DNA of 64,000 bases, taken from Alphaproteobacteria bacterium. GTDB lineage: Bacteria > Pseudomonadota > Alphaproteobacteria > CACIAM-22H2. Below the pieces are notes generated by a model, which did not search any database, had not been told where the DNA came from, and was given only the letters and a program-made list of their open reading frames with translations. A program made the position numbers and the translations under genes. The stretch spans positions 127,724-191,723 of the forward strand of contig JAFKFM010000006.1 in the NCBI GenBank assembly GCA_017308135.1, in the 5' to 3' direction. Every line of letters starts with the position of its first letter. Position 1 is the stretch's first letter. Positions 8,902 to 18,573 of the stretch are shown piece after piece.

Positions 8902-9778
8902 GCTGCTCGCGAGCTACAACATCCAATACGGCAAGGGCAAGGATCTGAAATACGACCTGGCCCGCATCTGCGCTTCGATCGAAAGTGCGGACATCATCGC
9001 ATTGCAGGAGGTCGAACGCCATTGGCCGCGTTCGGGCGATATGGACCAACCCGCCGAGATCGCGCGCTTGCTGGGCGGCAAGTATTATTGGGTCTACGGC
9101 CCCGGCTTCGACGTCGACGCCAGCGGCGGCAAACCCGGCAACCGGCGCGCGCAATTCGGCAATATGGTGCTGTCGCGCTTTCCGATCGTTTCGTCGCGCC
9201 ACCATTTGCTGCCCAAAATGGGCCTCGCCAAGCAGTACAGCTTGCAGCGTTCGCTGATCGAGGCGGTGATCGTTTCGCCCCAAGGCAATGCGTTGCGGGT
9301 GAACTCGCTGCATCTGAGCCATGTGGGTGATGGCGACCGCGCACCGCAGGTCGAGAAGCTGCTGGAAATCCACCGCACGGCGCCGCTGGAAGGCGGGGCG
9401 TGGTGCGGCGAACGCGACGACGCCGATTGGACGTTCGGCAAGCCGCAACCGCCGATGCCCGCCGAAGCGGTCTATATGGGCGATTTCAACCTGACGCCGG
9501 ATTCGCCGCTTTATACCCGCCTGACCGCGCCGTATTCGGCCGATTACGGCCGCATGAGCCATGCGGGCGGCTTGGTCGACGCGTTCGTCGTGGCCGGTGG
9601 GGCGGAGAACGACCCCAAGGATTGGACCTGCGATACCTGCCCCGAGCCGACGACGCTGCGCCGTCTGGATTACTGTTTCGTCTCGACCGAGCTTTCCAAA
9701 CGCATCAAGAAAGCCTGGGTCGATCAGAAGGCGCAGGGCTCGGACCACCAGCCGATTTTCACCGAGCTGGATTACTGA
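8900..9778 (+). CDS. Endonuclease/exonuclease/phosphatase-fold hydrolase
   Basis: 292-residue protein of the EEP (DNase I-like) superfamily. Visible motifs in order: ASYNIQYG (metal/phosphate Asn7), IIALQEVE near residue 37 (metal Glu), FGNMVLSRFPI, VNSLHLSH near 135, VYMGDFNLTPDS near 195 (catalytic Asp/Asn) and GSDHQPIF at the C-terminus (catalytic His). Whether it cleaves nucleic acid, phospholipid head groups or phosphoesters cannot be decided. A strong GGGAGGA lies 6-12 nt upstream of the ATG. No signal peptide. Confidence 0.88.
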   Translation: MLLASYNIQYGKGKDLKYDLARICASIESADIIALQEVERHWPRSGDMDQPAEIARLLGGKYYWVYGPGFDVDASGGKPGNRRAQFGNMVLSRFPIVSSRHHLLPKMGLAKQYSLQRSLIEAVIVSPQGNALRVNSLHLSHVGDGDRAPQVEKLLEIHRTAPLEGGAWCGERDDADWTFGKPQPPMPAEAVYMGDFNLTPDSPLYTRLTAPYSADYGRMSHAGGLVDAFVVAGGAENDPKDWTCDTCPEPTTLRRLDYCFVSTELSKRIKKAWVDQKAQGSDHQPIFTELDY

Positions 9779-9779
9779 G

Positions 9780-10235
9780 TCAGATCCAGCGCCGGACGCG
9801 CGCGCGATAGGCATCGTAGTCGGCGCCGAACAGCGCCGACAGCGCGCGTTCCTCCGGCCCGATCTGGAAGCGGTTCATATAGAGCACGAAGAACGGCACG
9901 GTTAGAACGGCGACCCAGGCGCCGAGATGAAGCGCCCAGCCGGCGAGGATCAGCGCGGAGCCCAGATACATCGGGTTGCGTGTGACGCGATAAAGCCCGT
10001 CGACGACGAGGGCGGCACTGCGTTCGGGCGAGATCGGATTCACGGTCGTGCCGCGCGCCCGAAACGCCAGCGCCGCGACGATCTTGAGGCCGAGCCCAGC
10101 TGCCATCGCGGCAAGGCCAAGGACCGCGCGGCCGGGAAATTCGGAACGCGGCCCGCCGGCCCCCCAAGCGAGCAGAAGCAACAGTCCGAGCAGAAGCAGC
10201 GGCGGAACGCGCGTTTCGAGAAACGCGCGCTTCAT
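9780..10235 (-). CDS. Membrane methyltransferase, isoprenylcysteine carboxyl methyltransferase-like
   Basis: 151-residue membrane protein with four hydrophobic segments and the conserved C-terminal block of the ICMT/PEMT-like families: [20 protein letters not shown] near residue 80, then [20 protein letters not shown]. Such proteins methylate lipids, isoprenylcysteine or unknown small substrates. The start is set by a 4-nt ATGA overlap with the ugpC stop, so it is probably the last cistron of the glycerol-3-phosphate uptake unit. The stop is 1 nt from the convergent EEP gene. The link to glycerophosphate metabolism is only positional. Confidence 0.8.
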   Translation of the reverse strand: MKRAFLETRVPPLLLLGLLLLLAWGAGGPRSEFPGRAVLGLAAMAAGLGLKIVAALAFRARGTTVNPISPERSAALVVDGLYRVTRNPMYLGSALILAGWALHLGAWVAVLTVPFFVLYMNRFQIGPEERALSALFGADYDAYRARVRRWI

Positions 10236-11308
10236 GCCCGCCGCAAGCTGCGGCCGGATTCCGGATCGAAGATGTGGACGGTCTCGGGCGTCGCCTCGAG
10301 CGTCAATTCGCGCGCGGGCGTGTCGATATCGGCTTGCATCGCCAGTACGAAGGCGCTGCCCGCGAGCATGCCGTGCAACAGGCGCGTGGCGCCCAGCTCT
10401 TCGGTGACTTCCCAAACGAGCTTCGGCCGGCCGGGGGCCGCGACGCTCGCTTTCGCGTCTTCGGGGCGCAAGCCGATCTCAACCTTGGCGCCAATCTTTG
10501 CGTCGAACACATTGGCGTCGTAGGCGAAGCTGCTGCCGTCGGCGAGCGTCACCTTGCCCGGCGCGGCGATGGTGCCGGGGAACAGATTCATCGCCGGCGA
10601 ACCGATGAAGGTCGCGACGAAAATACTGGCCGGGCGGCGATAGATTTCGAGCGGCGTGCCGGTCTGTTCGATGCGCCCCGCGTTCATCACGACGACCTGA
10701 TCGGCGAGCGTCATCGCTTCGACCTGATCATGGGTCACGAAGATCGACGTGGCTTTGAGGCGGTTATGCAGCTTGCGGATTTCGAGCCGCATCTGCACGC
10801 GCAATTTGGCGTCGAGGTTGGAGAGCGGCTCGTCGAACAGGAAGGCCGCCGGCTCGCGTACGATCGCGCGGCCCATCGCCACGCGCTGGCGCTGCCCCCC
10901 CGACAAAGCGCGCGGCTTGCGCTGCAAATAGGGCTCGATCGCCAGCATGCGCGCGGCTTCGGCCACGCGGCGCTCGATCTCTTCCTTCGCGGTGCCGCGA
11001 TTGCGCAGCCCGTAGGCCATATTGTCGTAGACGCTCATATGCGGGTAGAGCGCGTAATTCTGGAACACCATCGCGATATCGCGGTCCGACGGCTCGACGT
11101 CGTTGACCTTCTTGTCGCCGATCGTGACGGTGCCGCCGCTGATTTCCTCCAGCCCCGCGATCATGCGCAGCAATGTGGATTTGCCGCAGCCCGACGGGCC
11201 CAGCAGCACGGTGAAGGAACCGTTCGGAATGGTCAGCGACAGGCCTTTCACCGCCTCCACGCCGCCCGCATAGACTTTCCGCACCGCTTCGAGAACAACG
11301 CTCGCCAT
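10232..11308 (-). CDS. ugpC: sn-Glycerol-3-phosphate ABC importer ATP-binding protein
   Basis: ATPase of the MalK/UgpC family, 358 residues, that powers the UgpAE permease from the cytoplasmic side. Walker [10 protein letters not shown] at 37-45, Q-loop [10 protein letters not shown], signature [14 protein letters not shown], Walker [12 protein letters not shown] and switch [10 protein letters not shown] are intact, followed by a regulatory OB-type domain from about residue 235 ([10 protein letters not shown]). It follows ugpE by 14 nt in the same direction, in the usual ugp gene set. Confidence 0.93.
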   Translation of the reverse strand: MASVVLEAVRKVYAGGVEAVKGLSLTIPNGSFTVLLGPSGCGKSTLLRMIAGLEEISGGTVTIGDKKVNDVEPSDRDIAMVFQNYALYPHMSVYDNMAYGLRNRGTAKEEIERRVAEAARMLAIEPYLQRKPRALSGGQRQRVAMGRAIVREPAAFLFDEPLSNLDAKLRVQMRLEIRKLHNRLKATSIFVTHDQVEAMTLADQVVVMNAGRIEQTGTPLEIYRRPASIFVATFIGSPAMNLFPGTIAAPGKVTLADGSSFAYDANVFDAKIGAKVEIGLRPEDAKASVAAPGRPKLVWEVTEELGATRLLHGMLAGSAFVLAMQADIDTPARELTLEATPETVHIFDPESGRSLRRA

Positions 11309-11322
11309 CGATCAGGCCCCGC

Positions 11323-12174
11323 TCACTTCTCGGTCTCGACGAGACCTTTGACGAACAATTTCTGCATCAGCACCACGACGACGACCGGCGGCAGCAAGGC
11401 CAACACGGCTGTCGCCATGGCGAGCTGCCATTCGGTCAGCGCGTCCTGCGTGACGATCATCTTTTTGATGCCGATGACGATCGTCTGCATGTTGTCGCGC
11501 GTGGTGATCAGCAGCGGCCAGAGATACTGGTTCCAGCCGTAGATGAATTGGATCACGAACAGCGCCGCCATCGTCGTGACCGACAGCGGCAGCAGCGTGT
11601 CTTTGAAGAATTTGTAGGGCCCCGCGCCGTCGATCTTCGAGGCTTCGACGAGTTCCTCGGGCACGGTCATGAAGAACTGCCGGAACAGCAGCGTGGCGGT
11701 CGCGGACGCGATCAACGGCAGCGTCAGCCCCGTATAGGTGTCGAGCAACTGAAGATCGGCGACGATCTTGTAGGTCGGGTAGATACGCACTTCGACGGGC
11801 AGCATCAGCGTCACGAAGATCAGCCAGAACGCGGCCATGCGGAACGGAAAGCGGAAAAACACGATCGCGTACGCGGAGATCAGCGAGATCGCGATTTTGC
11901 CGAGTGCGATCACCATCGCCATGATGAAGCTGTTCATCAGCATCGTGCCGACGGGTTCGCGCGTCGTGGCGCGCGCGCCGCTGAAGATGATGCGCTCGTA
12001 ATTCTCCAGCATCTGGTCGCCGGGCAGCAGGGTCATCCGGCCGTTCTGCACCGTGCCCGCGTCGTAGGTCGAGGCGAGGAGCGCGAGATAGACGGGAAAC
12101 GCGACGATGCACACGCCGGTTATCAGCACGACATGCGGCAGGATGCGGGCGAAAAGGGTTTGGCGCTCGACCAT
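11323..12174 (-). CDS. ugpE: sn-Glycerol-3-phosphate ABC importer permease UgpE
   Basis: 283-residue inner-membrane permease with six predicted helices and the MalG-type EAA loop EELVEASKIDGAGPYKFF near residue 190, which docks the ATPase. It pairs with UgpA to form the channel. Its ATG overlaps the ugpA stop as TGATG, showing coupled translation. The open frame continues upstream into ugpA, but the conserved N-terminus VERQTLFARILPH begins here. Confidence 0.93.
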   Translation of the reverse strand: MVERQTLFARILPHVVLITGVCIVAFPVYLALLASTYDAGTVQNGRMTLLPGDQMLENYERIIFSGARATTREPVGTMLMNSFIMAMVIALGKIAISLISAYAIVFFRFPFRMAAFWLIFVTLMLPVEVRIYPTYKIVADLQLLDTYTGLTLPLIASATATLLFRQFFMTVPEELVEASKIDGAGPYKFFKDTLLPLSVTTMAALFVIQFIYGWNQYLWPLLITTRDNMQTIVIGIKKMIVTQDALTEWQLAMATAVLALLPPVVVVVLMQKLFVKGLVETEK

Positions 12175-13055
12175 CAGTATTGGACCTTGCGCTCGATGAA
12201 TTTGAACTGGACCGCGGTCAGCGCGATCACGATGACCATCAGCACCACGGATTGCGCGGCCGAGCTGCCGAGATTGGCGCCCGATTTTCCGTCCTGATAG
12301 ACCTTGTAGACCATCGTGATCGTATTGCCTGCGGGGCCCCCGCCGGTGACCGAATCGATGATGCCGAACGTGTCGAAGAACACGTAGACGATGTTGATGA
12401 CCAGCAGGAAAAACGCGGTCGGCGACAGCAGCGGAAAGATGATCGTCCAGAAGCGGCGCATCGGCTTGGCGCCGTCGATCGCGGCGGCCTCGATCACGCT
12501 TTTGGGGATCGCCGCGAGGCCGGCGAGGAAGAACAGGAAATTGTAAGAGATCTGCTTCCACGTCGCGGCGAGCACGACCAGGATCATCGCGTGATTGCCG
12601 TTGAGCAGCGGGTTCCAATCGATACCCCAGCTGCGCAACATTTTCGCGAGCATGCCCAGCGACGGCTGGAACATGAACAGCCACAGTACGCCCGCGACCG
12701 CCGGCGCCACCGCGTAGGGCCAGATCAGCATGGTCTTGTAGATCGTCGCACCCTTGATCTGCTTGTCGGCCATGACGGCGAGCAACAGACCGCAAGAGAG
12801 GGACAGGAACGCGACGAGGAACGAGAACACCGCCGTCGTCGTCATCGTCTTGTAGTATTCGGGGTTCACCGCGAGGAGCTGGTAATTCTCGAACCAGACG
12901 AATTCGGTGGATATGCCGAACGCGTCCTCCATCAGCAGCGATTGCCAGACCGCCTGCCCGGCCGGGAAATAGAAGAACACCACGACGATCGCGAATTGCG
13001 GCAGCAGCAGCATATAGGGCAAGGTCTTGCCGCCGAATAGTGCGCGTCGTTCCAT
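12174..13055 (-). CDS. ugpA: sn-Glycerol-3-phosphate ABC importer permease UgpA
   Basis: 293-residue inner-membrane permease with six helices and the EAA loop [17 protein letters not shown] near residue 200; the block [12 protein letters not shown] is usual for UgpA/MalF-type subunits. Forms the heterodimeric pore with UgpE. A 91-bp gap with a strong hairpin separates it from ugpB, so its level relative to the binding protein may be set by RNA processing. No strong Shine-Dalgarno is seen. Confidence 0.93.
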   Translation of the reverse strand: MERRALFGGKTLPYMLLLPQFAIVVVFFYFPAGQAVWQSLLMEDAFGISTEFVWFENYQLLAVNPEYYKTMTTTAVFSFLVAFLSLSCGLLLAVMADKQIKGATIYKTMLIWPYAVAPAVAGVLWLFMFQPSLGMLAKMLRSWGIDWNPLLNGNHAMILVVLAATWKQISYNFLFFLAGLAAIPKSVIEAAAIDGAKPMRRFWTIIFPLLSPTAFFLLVINIVYVFFDTFGIIDSVTGGGPAGNTITMVYKVYQDGKSGANLGSSAAQSVVLMVIVIALTAVQFKFIERKVQY

Positions 13056-13102
13056 GGGTGAAGCCGGTCCGGTTGGTTTTATTCTGTCTTCAGAACGCGA
13101 GA

Positions 13103-13129
13103 GGGGCCGGACCTTGCGGGTCCGACCCC
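13103..13129 (-). other. Strong intercistronic hairpin between ugpB and ugpA
   Basis: Two 11-nt arms (13103-13113 and 13119-13129) pair fully with one G-U pair around a 5-nt loop. On the transcribed strand no U-tract follows directly, so it looks less like a full terminator than an attenuator or 3'-end stabiliser that lets ugpB mRNA outnumber the permease message, as is common after binding-protein genes. Confidence 0.6.
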
Positions 13130-13146
13130 TTCGACATCACGTCAGC

Positions 13147-14484
13147 TCAGCGCGAAACCGTGCGCTCGAACTGGCGCAGCGAGGCGTTGCCGCGGGCAAC
13201 CGCCGCGTCCATGCCCGCCTGCGCGGTCTTCTTGCCGGCCAGGATCTCTTCGATCTCCTCCGACCAGATGTCGCGGATCTGGACGAGGTTGCCGAAGCGC
13301 AGACCGCGCGAGTTCTCGGTCGGCGCCTTGTTGTTGAGCGACTTCAGCGGCGTCTCGAGATAGGGGTTGGTGTTGTAGAAGCCCGAGGCCTTCACCTTCT
13401 CGTAGGCCGCCTTGGTGATCGGCAGATAGCCCGAGTCGGTGTGCAGCTTCGCCTGACGGTCCGTGTCCGACAGGAAGGCGAAGAACTTCGCCACGCCGCG
13501 ATATTCGTTCGCCGGCTTGCCGCCCATGACCCACAGCGAAGCGCCGCCCAGGGTCGAGTTCTGCGGGGCGCCCGCGACGTCCGGATAATACGGCATCGGC
13601 GCGTTGGCCCAGTCGAACTTCGCGTTGGCCTTCACGTTGCCGTAGAAGCCCGACGAGGTCAGCATGATCGGGCATTCGCCCGAGGTGAACGTGCCTTCGC
13701 CGGTGTTGGTGCGGCCGCCATAGACGTAGGTCTTGTCCTTGGCGAGCTCGGCCAGATTGGCGAAGTGCTTCACATGCGTGGGCGAGTTGATCTTGAACTC
13801 GGTGTCGAAGCCGTCGATCCCGTTGGCCTTCGTGCCGATCGGAATGTTGTGCCACACCGAGAACTGCTCGACGTTCACCCACGTCACCCACGCGGTCGAG
13901 AAGCCGCAATTCGGCGTCGCCGCAGCCTTCAGCTTCTTGGCGGCTTCGAACACTTCCGGCCACGTCTTCGGCGGCGCGTCGGGGTTCAAGCCCGCCTTGC
14001 GGAAGGCGTCCTTGTTGTACCACATGACGGTCGACGACGAATTGAACGGGAAGGACAACATCTCGCCCTTCGACGTCGAGTAATAGCCCGCGACCGCCGG
14101 CAGATACGAATCCGGCACGAAGCGTTCGCCCGCGTCCTTCATCACGTCGGCGACCGGCTTGATCGCGCCGCGCGCGGCCATCATCGTGGCCGTGCCGACT
14201 TCGAACACCTGCATGATGTGCGGCGCGTTGCCCGCACGGAACGCGGCGATGCCGGCGTTCATCGTGTCGGGGTACGAGCCCTTATACGAGGCGACGACCT
14301 TGTACTCGTTCTGCGCGGCGTTGAATTCGGCGGCGAGGCGGTTGACGACGTCGTTATTGGCGCCCGTCATCGCGTGCCACCACTGGATTTCGACCTGCGC
14401 CGAGGCCGGGGCGGCCAGCGTCAGTGCCGTGCCGGCGAGCAGCGCGCCGGCGGCAATACGGGAAACGTTACGACCGAAAGACAT
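13147..14484 (-). CDS. ugpB: sn-Glycerol-3-phosphate-binding periplasmic protein UgpB
   Basis: 445-residue solute-binding protein with a Sec signal peptide (residues 1 to about 29, ending APASAQ) and the mature start VEIQWWHAMTGANND typical of UgpB; further blocks SFPFNSSSTVMWYNKD and FTSGECPIMLTSSGFYGN match the family. It captures glycerol-3-phosphate or glycerophosphodiesters for UgpAE. ATG 14484 is chosen because the signal peptide starts there and AGGAGAGGAAG stands just upstream; the open frame goes on to 14568. A possible promoter is a TTGCGA (14568-14573), 16 nt, CATAAA (14546-14551). Confidence 0.94.
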   Translation of the reverse strand: MSFGRNVSRIAAGALLAGTALTLAAPASAQVEIQWWHAMTGANNDVVNRLAAEFNAAQNEYKVVASYKGSYPDTMNAGIAAFRAGNAPHIMQVFEVGTATMMAARGAIKPVADVMKDAGERFVPDSYLPAVAGYYSTSKGEMLSFPFNSSSTVMWYNKDAFRKAGLNPDAPPKTWPEVFEAAKKLKAAATPNCGFSTAWVTWVNVEQFSVWHNIPIGTKANGIDGFDTEFKINSPTHVKHFANLAELAKDKTYVYGGRTNTGEGTFTSGECPIMLTSSGFYGNVKANAKFDWANAPMPYYPDVAGAPQNSTLGGASLWVMGGKPANEYRGVAKFFAFLSDTDRQAKLHTDSGYLPITKAAYEKVKASGFYNTNPYLETPLKSLNNKAPTENSRGLRFGNLVQIRDIWSEEIEEILAGKKTAQAGMDAAVARGNASLRQFERTVSR

Positions 14485-14591
14485 CGGGTTTCTTCCTCTC
14501 CTTGTTTGCGCGGGGGGTCGGGATTTCGATTGGCCCACCGCGACCTTTATGCTTCGTCCGATTTCCATCGCAAGACGGAAACATGAAGCTT

Positions 14592-16139
14592 TTATGACGC
14601 GGTTTTAGCACGGGCCCGCGCGCGCCCCAAGCCCTTGTGTTTGGCCGGTTGGGTGCGCACCCGCGCCACCGCGTCCCGCCAGCCGGAATACAGCGCGTCA
14701 TACGCTTTGCGGGATTTTACCGGCTGGAACAGTCGTTCCGACCGCCACCGCGCGGCGATGTCGTCGAGCCCGCGATAGGCACCGATCCCCAAACCCGCCA
14801 GGGCGGCGGCCCCCCAGGCGGTCGTTTCGGTCACGGCCGGGCGGTTGACGCGAAGTCCCAGCTGGTCGGCCAGGAACTGCATGACCCAATCATTGACGAC
14901 CATGCCGCCATCCACGCGGATTTCGGCGAGCTTCGCGCCTGCGCCCATATCGGCCTTCATCGCGGCCATCAAATCGCGGGTTTGATAGACAGTCGATTCC
15001 AACCCTGCGCGGACGATCTGCGCGATGCCCGAATCGCGGGTCAGGCCCAGGATCGCGCCGCGCGCCTCGGGGTCCCACCACGGCGCCCCCAACCCGGTGA
15101 AGGCGGGTACGAGATAGACGCCGCCGGTGTTTTCGATGCCGCGCGCCAAGGCTTCGCTATCCGCCGCACGCGGAATGGCTTTGAGCCCGTCGCGCAGCCA
15201 TTGCATCACGGCGCCCGAAATGAAGATCGAGCCTTCGATCGCGTAGGTCGCCTTGCCGCCGATGCGATAGGCGATGGTCGAGAGCAGCCGGTTTTTCGAG
15301 CGCACGAATTTGCCGCCCGTATTGGCGAGCGCGAAACAGCCCGTGCCGTAAGTCGATTTGATCATGCCGGGCTTGAAACAGGCCTGACCGACCGTCGCGG
15401 CCTGCTGATCGCCCGCGATGCCGCGAATGGGAATCGCCGCCCCGAACAAAGCGGGCTGCGTCGTGCCGAAATCGGCGGCCGAATCCTTCACCTCCGGCAG
15501 CAGCGAGGGCGGAATGCCGAACGCCTTGAGCAGCGTTCCATCCCATTCTTGCTTCGCGATATTGAAGACCATCGTGCGCGAGGCGTTGGTCGCGTCGGTC
15601 GCATGGACCTTGCCGCCGGTCAGGCGCCACAACAGGAACGTATCGATCGTGCCGAAGGCGAGCTCGCCGCGCTTGGCGGCCTCTTTGGCGCCGGCGACGT
15701 TGTTCAGGATCCAGGCGATCTTGGAGCCGGAGAAATACGCGTCGAACAACAAGCCGGTGCGCTTGCCCAGTTCCGCGTCGCCGATCTTGGCCTTCATCTT
15801 GCGGCACCAATCGGCCGTGCGCCGGTCCTGCCAGACGATCGCCTTGTGGATCGGCCGCCCGGTGCCGCGTTCCCACACCACGGTCGTTTCGCGCTGATTG
15901 GTGATGCCGATCGCCAGGATATCCGCCGCCGACAAACGCGCGTTCTGCAGCGCCTGGCGAACGGTCGCGACCGTCGCCTGCCAGATTTCCTCCGGGTCGT
16001 GTTCCACCCAGCCGGGCTGCGGAAAATATTGCTTGAGCTCGACTTGCGCGGTTGAAACCGGCGCGCCGTTCAGGCCGAAGATCAACGCGCGCGTCGATGT
16101 CGTGCCCTGATCGATGGCAAGCAAATATTCGGCGGACAT
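14592..16139 (-). CDS. glpK: Glycerol kinase
   Basis: 515-residue FGGY-family kinase that phosphorylates glycerol to sn-glycerol-3-phosphate with ATP. N-terminal phosphate site [11 protein letters not shown] at 8-18, substrate block [16 protein letters not shown] near 82, [13 protein letters not shown] near 240, [12 protein letters not shown] and [14 protein letters not shown] short basic tail ([10 protein letters not shown]) extends the family C-terminus. It lies 107 bp upstream of ugpB on the same strand, so uptake and phosphorylation of glycerol compounds are grouped; no glpD, glpF or glpR is in the window. Its ribosome site overlaps a perfect palindrome (see 16148). Confidence 0.96.
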   Translation of the reverse strand: MSAEYLLAIDQGTTSTRALIFGLNGAPVSTAQVELKQYFPQPGWVEHDPEEIWQATVATVRQALQNARLSAADILAIGITNQRETTVVWERGTGRPIHKAIVWQDRRTADWCRKMKAKIGDAELGKRTGLLFDAYFSGSKIAWILNNVAGAKEAAKRGELAFGTIDTFLLWRLTGGKVHATDATNASRTMVFNIAKQEWDGTLLKAFGIPPSLLPEVKDSAADFGTTQPALFGAAIPIRGIAGDQQAATVGQACFKPGMIKSTYGTGCFALANTGGKFVRSKNRLLSTIAYRIGGKATYAIEGSIFISGAVMQWLRDGLKAIPRAADSEALARGIENTGGVYLVPAFTGLGAPWWDPEARGAILGLTRDSGIAQIVRAGLESTVYQTRDLMAAMKADMGAGAKLAEIRVDGGMVVNDWVMQFLADQLGLRVNRPAVTETTAWGAAALAGLGIGAYRGLDDIAARWRSERLFQPVKSRKAYDALYSGWRDAVARVRTQPAKHKGLGRARARAKTAS

Positions 16140-16147
16140 GGCCTCTC

Positions 16148-16160
16148 CCCAATTATTGGG
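16148..16160. promoter_or_regulatory. Palindrome CCCAAT-T-ATTGGG over the glpK ribosome-binding region
   Basis: A perfect 6+1+6 palindrome ending 9 nt before the glpK ATG. The purine-rich GGGGAGAGG that should bind the ribosome overlaps one arm. It could be an operator for a glycerol regulator or a small hairpin that limits translation; which of these cannot be told from one copy. Confidence 0.45.
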
Positions 16161-16183
16161 AAGGAACTTGGCGCGGCGGCCGG

Positions 16184-17314
16184 TCAGGCGTCAAGCTTGC
16201 GCCAATCGACTTTCGCCAAAGCCTCGTAATCGGCGGTGCGATTATAGATCTGGACCGAGGGCCGCGCCCATAACCCGCCCGCAAAGGCGATCACCGGCAT
16301 TTGGATTTGGTGAACGTCGTAAAGCCGCGACCACAGCTTCTGGGCGCGCGCTTCGTCGGCCAGGCCGAGCAGCGGAATTTCCACGCAAGCCATGTGCGCG
16401 CGCATCGCATCCGGCGTGCCGATGCGTGTGCCCCAGACTTGCGCCAGCAGCTTGGCGGCGTCGCTGGCCAGATCGTTGTTGCGCTGGCGCAATTGCGCCC
16501 AGCCGAGATTCTCGCCATAGGCGATGCCGTCGGGCACGCTGAGCCAAGCGCCGACATCGCGCGTGCCCACCCAATCGAACTCGGCCGCCATGCCTTGGCC
16601 GTAGCCATGCGAGATCGTGCCCGGATGCAAGCGATCGCGGAATTGCGGGGCGGCATAAAGGAACGCGGCGCCCTTCGCGGCGAACAGCCATTTATGGCAA
16701 TTGCCGACGTAGAAATCCGGCGACAGGGCGGCGAGATCGAGCGGCACTTGACCGGGCGCATGCGCGCCGTCGATCAGCACGGGCACGCCGCGCTTGCGCG
16801 CGCGGGTTTGAATCGCGGCGACGGGAAACACCGCCGCGGTGGGCGAGGTGATGTGATCGACGACGATCAAGCGCGCACGCGGCGTGATCGCGGCGTCGAT
16901 CGCGTCGACCACCGCTTCGGGTCCGGTCAGCGGAAACGGAATATCGACGATGCGCGCGACGGCACCCGTGCGCCGACAAACATACTCGACGGTTTTGGAA
17001 ACGGCGCGATAGCCATGCGACGTGACCAGAATCTCGTCGCCGGCGGCGAAATCGAGCGAGCGCAATACGGCATTGGCGCCGTCGCTCGCATTCATCACGA
17101 AAGCGAGGCCCGCGATATCGGCGTTGAGGAACGCGGCAAGCTTCGCCTTCGCTTCGGCCAGCGACGGCGCCCAGAGGCGACGCATGAAATGCGTCGGGTC
17201 CGCTTCGAATTTGCGCCGCCACGCCTCGGCCGCGTCGAGCACCGGGATCGGCGTGGCGCCGAACGAGCCGTGATTGATCTGGATCGTGCCGGACGTCAGG
17301 ATGAAATCAGACAC
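16184..17314 (-). CDS. Class V aminotransferase, isopenicillin-N-epimerase-like PLP enzyme
   Basis: 376-residue fold-type I PLP enzyme. The N-terminal [13 protein letters not shown] near residue 9, the PLP-anchoring block [13 protein letters not shown], the PLP Asp region [15 protein letters not shown] and the Schiff-base Lys in [15 protein letters not shown] identify the isopenicillin N epimerase / EgtE / cysteine-desulfurase-like group. Reaction unknown; a C-S lyase or ergothioneine role is conceivable because of the redox neighbours, but no other egt gene is present. The start is GTG at 17314, needed to include the N-terminal motif, and overlaps gpx by 8 nt. Confidence 0.85.
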   Translation of the reverse strand: MSDFILTSGTIQINHGSFGATPIPVLDAAEAWRRKFEADPTHFMRRLWAPSLAEAKAKLAAFLNADIAGLAFVMNASDGANAVLRSLDFAAGDEILVTSHGYRAVSKTVEYVCRRTGAVARIVDIPFPLTGPEAVVDAIDAAITPRARLIVVDHITSPTAAVFPVAAIQTRARKRGVPVLIDGAHAPGQVPLDLAALSPDFYVGNCHKWLFAAKGAAFLYAAPQFRDRLHPGTISHGYGQGMAAEFDWVGTRDVGAWLSVPDGIAYGENLGWAQLRQRNNDLASDAAKLLAQVWGTRIGTPDAMRAHMACVEIPLLGLADEARAQKLWSRLYDVHQIQMPVIAFAGGLWARPSVQIYNRTADYEALAKVDWRKLDA

Positions 17315-17918
17315 GCGCGGCGAGCGCCTTCTCGATGGCGCCGCGAATTTCCGATCCCGTCGGCGATGCGGTCGACGGCCAAGCGCCCTGCAGCGTGCCG
17401 TCGCGCCCGACGAGATATTTGAAGAAGTTCCAGCGCGGCAAGGCGCCGTCGCCCAATTCCGCCGCCACCCATTTGAAGAATTCGTGGCGCGCAGCACCTT
17501 TGGTCGCCGCCTTCTCCGCGATCGGGAACGACACGTCGTAGCTTTCGCAGAAGGCTTTGATCTCGGCCGCCGAGCCCGGCTCCTGCCCGCCGAAATCGTT
17601 CGACGGCACGCCGATCACGACAAGGCCCTTGTCCTTGTACTCGGTCCAGATTTTTTCCAGCTCCTTGTATTGCGGCGTGAAGCCGCAAAGGCTGGCGGTG
17701 TTGACGACCAGCAGCGCTTTGCCCTGGAAATTCTTCAGCGGCAATGCCTCGCCTTCGATCGACACGAAATCGATATCCCACGCGCGCATACTGGTTCGCG
17801 GTCCCCCGGCCGAAATCTGCGCCGCGTCGACCTGCCCGATCAGACGCCAGCCGTAATAGCCGGCCATGCCGGCGACGAACGCGAAACCGGCGAACAGCCG
17901 GCGGCCGAGCTTAGCCAT
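17307..17918 (-). CDS. Glutathione peroxidase-family protein with N-terminal membrane anchor
   Basis: 203-residue thioredoxin-fold peroxidase that reduces hydroperoxides using thioredoxin or glutathione. Catalytic Cys in VNTASLCGFTPQY near residue 82, the Gln in PSNDFGGQEPGS near 117, and Trp in PRWNFFKYLV near 163 make up the usual triad. Unlike the common 160-residue cytosolic form it has an N-terminal hydrophobic segment (LFAGFAFVAGMAGYYGW) that probably anchors it facing the periplasm. It overlaps both neighbours by 8 nt (stop of the sulfite-oxidase-like gene, start of the aminotransferase). Confidence 0.92.
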   Translation of the reverse strand: MAKLGRRLFAGFAFVAGMAGYYGWRLIGQVDAAQISAGGPRTSMRAWDIDFVSIEGEALPLKNFQGKALLVVNTASLCGFTPQYKELEKIWTEYKDKGLVVIGVPSNDFGGQEPGSAAEIKAFCESYDVSFPIAEKAATKGAARHEFFKWVAAELGDGALPRWNFFKYLVGRDGTLQGAWPSTASPTGSEIRGAIEKALAARV

Positions 17919-18573
17919 AGCGCTCCTCCGTCCACGGATCGCCGCGCATGTGATAGCCGCGCACTTCCCAGAAACCCGCCTTGTCCTCCGCGACGAATTC
18001 GAGCTTCGAGAGCCACTTCGTGCTTTTCCAGAAATAGAGTTTGGGCAGCACCAAGCGCACCGGCCCGCCATGTTCGCGGCTGATCGGCTTTCCTTCCCAT
18101 TCGTGCGCGAGCAGCACGTCGTCGTCCGCGAAATATTCGAGCGGCACATTGGTCGTGTAGCCGTCGAACCCGTGCTGGACGACGAACTTCGCTTCCTTGC
18201 GCGGCTTGACGAGATCGAGCAACGCGCGCGTCGAGAGGCCCTTCCAGCGATTGTCGTAACGCGACCACGCGGTCACGCAATGGATGTCGGACACGAATTC
18301 TTCCTGCGCGTGGCCGATGAATTTCCGCCAATCCCAAACCAGCGGAAAATCGACCAGGCCGCCCACTTCCAGGCGCCAATTTTCGGCCGTCACGTCGGGC
18401 TGGATGCCCAGATCGAGCACCGGCCAGTTCTTCACCTCGCGCTGGCCGGGCGGCAGGCGCGTGGCGGGATCGGCGGCTTTGCCGGTCAGCAAGCGGCCTT
18501 CCTGCGACCATTTACGCTTGGAATCGACCAGCTTTTGCTTGATCTGGCCGATCAATCCGTCGTCGTTCGCCAT
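17911..18573 (-). CDS. Sulfite-oxidase-like molybdopterin protein
   Basis: 220-residue protein of the sulfite oxidase / MsrP catalytic-subunit superfamily. The Mo-ligand Cys is in SDIHCVTAWSRYD near residue 99, followed by GFDGYTTNVPLEYF and HGGPVRLVLPKLYFWKSTKW, the usual molybdopterin blocks. It has no Tat signal, so unlike MsrP it should stay in the cytoplasm; the short length is normal for this subfamily. Substrate unknown; reduction or oxidation of sulfur compounds is likely. First gene of a tightly overlapping redox unit. Confidence 0.9.
   Translation of the reverse strand: MANDDGLIGQIKQKLVDSKRKWSQEGRLLTGKAADPATRLPPGQREVKNWPVLDLGIQPDVTAENWRLEVGGLVDFPLVWDWRKFIGHAQEEFVSDIHCVTAWSRYDNRWKGLSTRALLDLVKPRKEAKFVVQHGFDGYTTNVPLEYFADDDVLLAHEWEGKPISREHGGPVRLVLPKLYFWKSTKWLSKLEFVAEDKAGFWEVRGYHMRGDPWTEERYG

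Noticed and set aside
13027-14586. 519-codon plus-strand frame opposite ugpB
   Set aside because: Antisense shadow covering exactly the ugpB gene.
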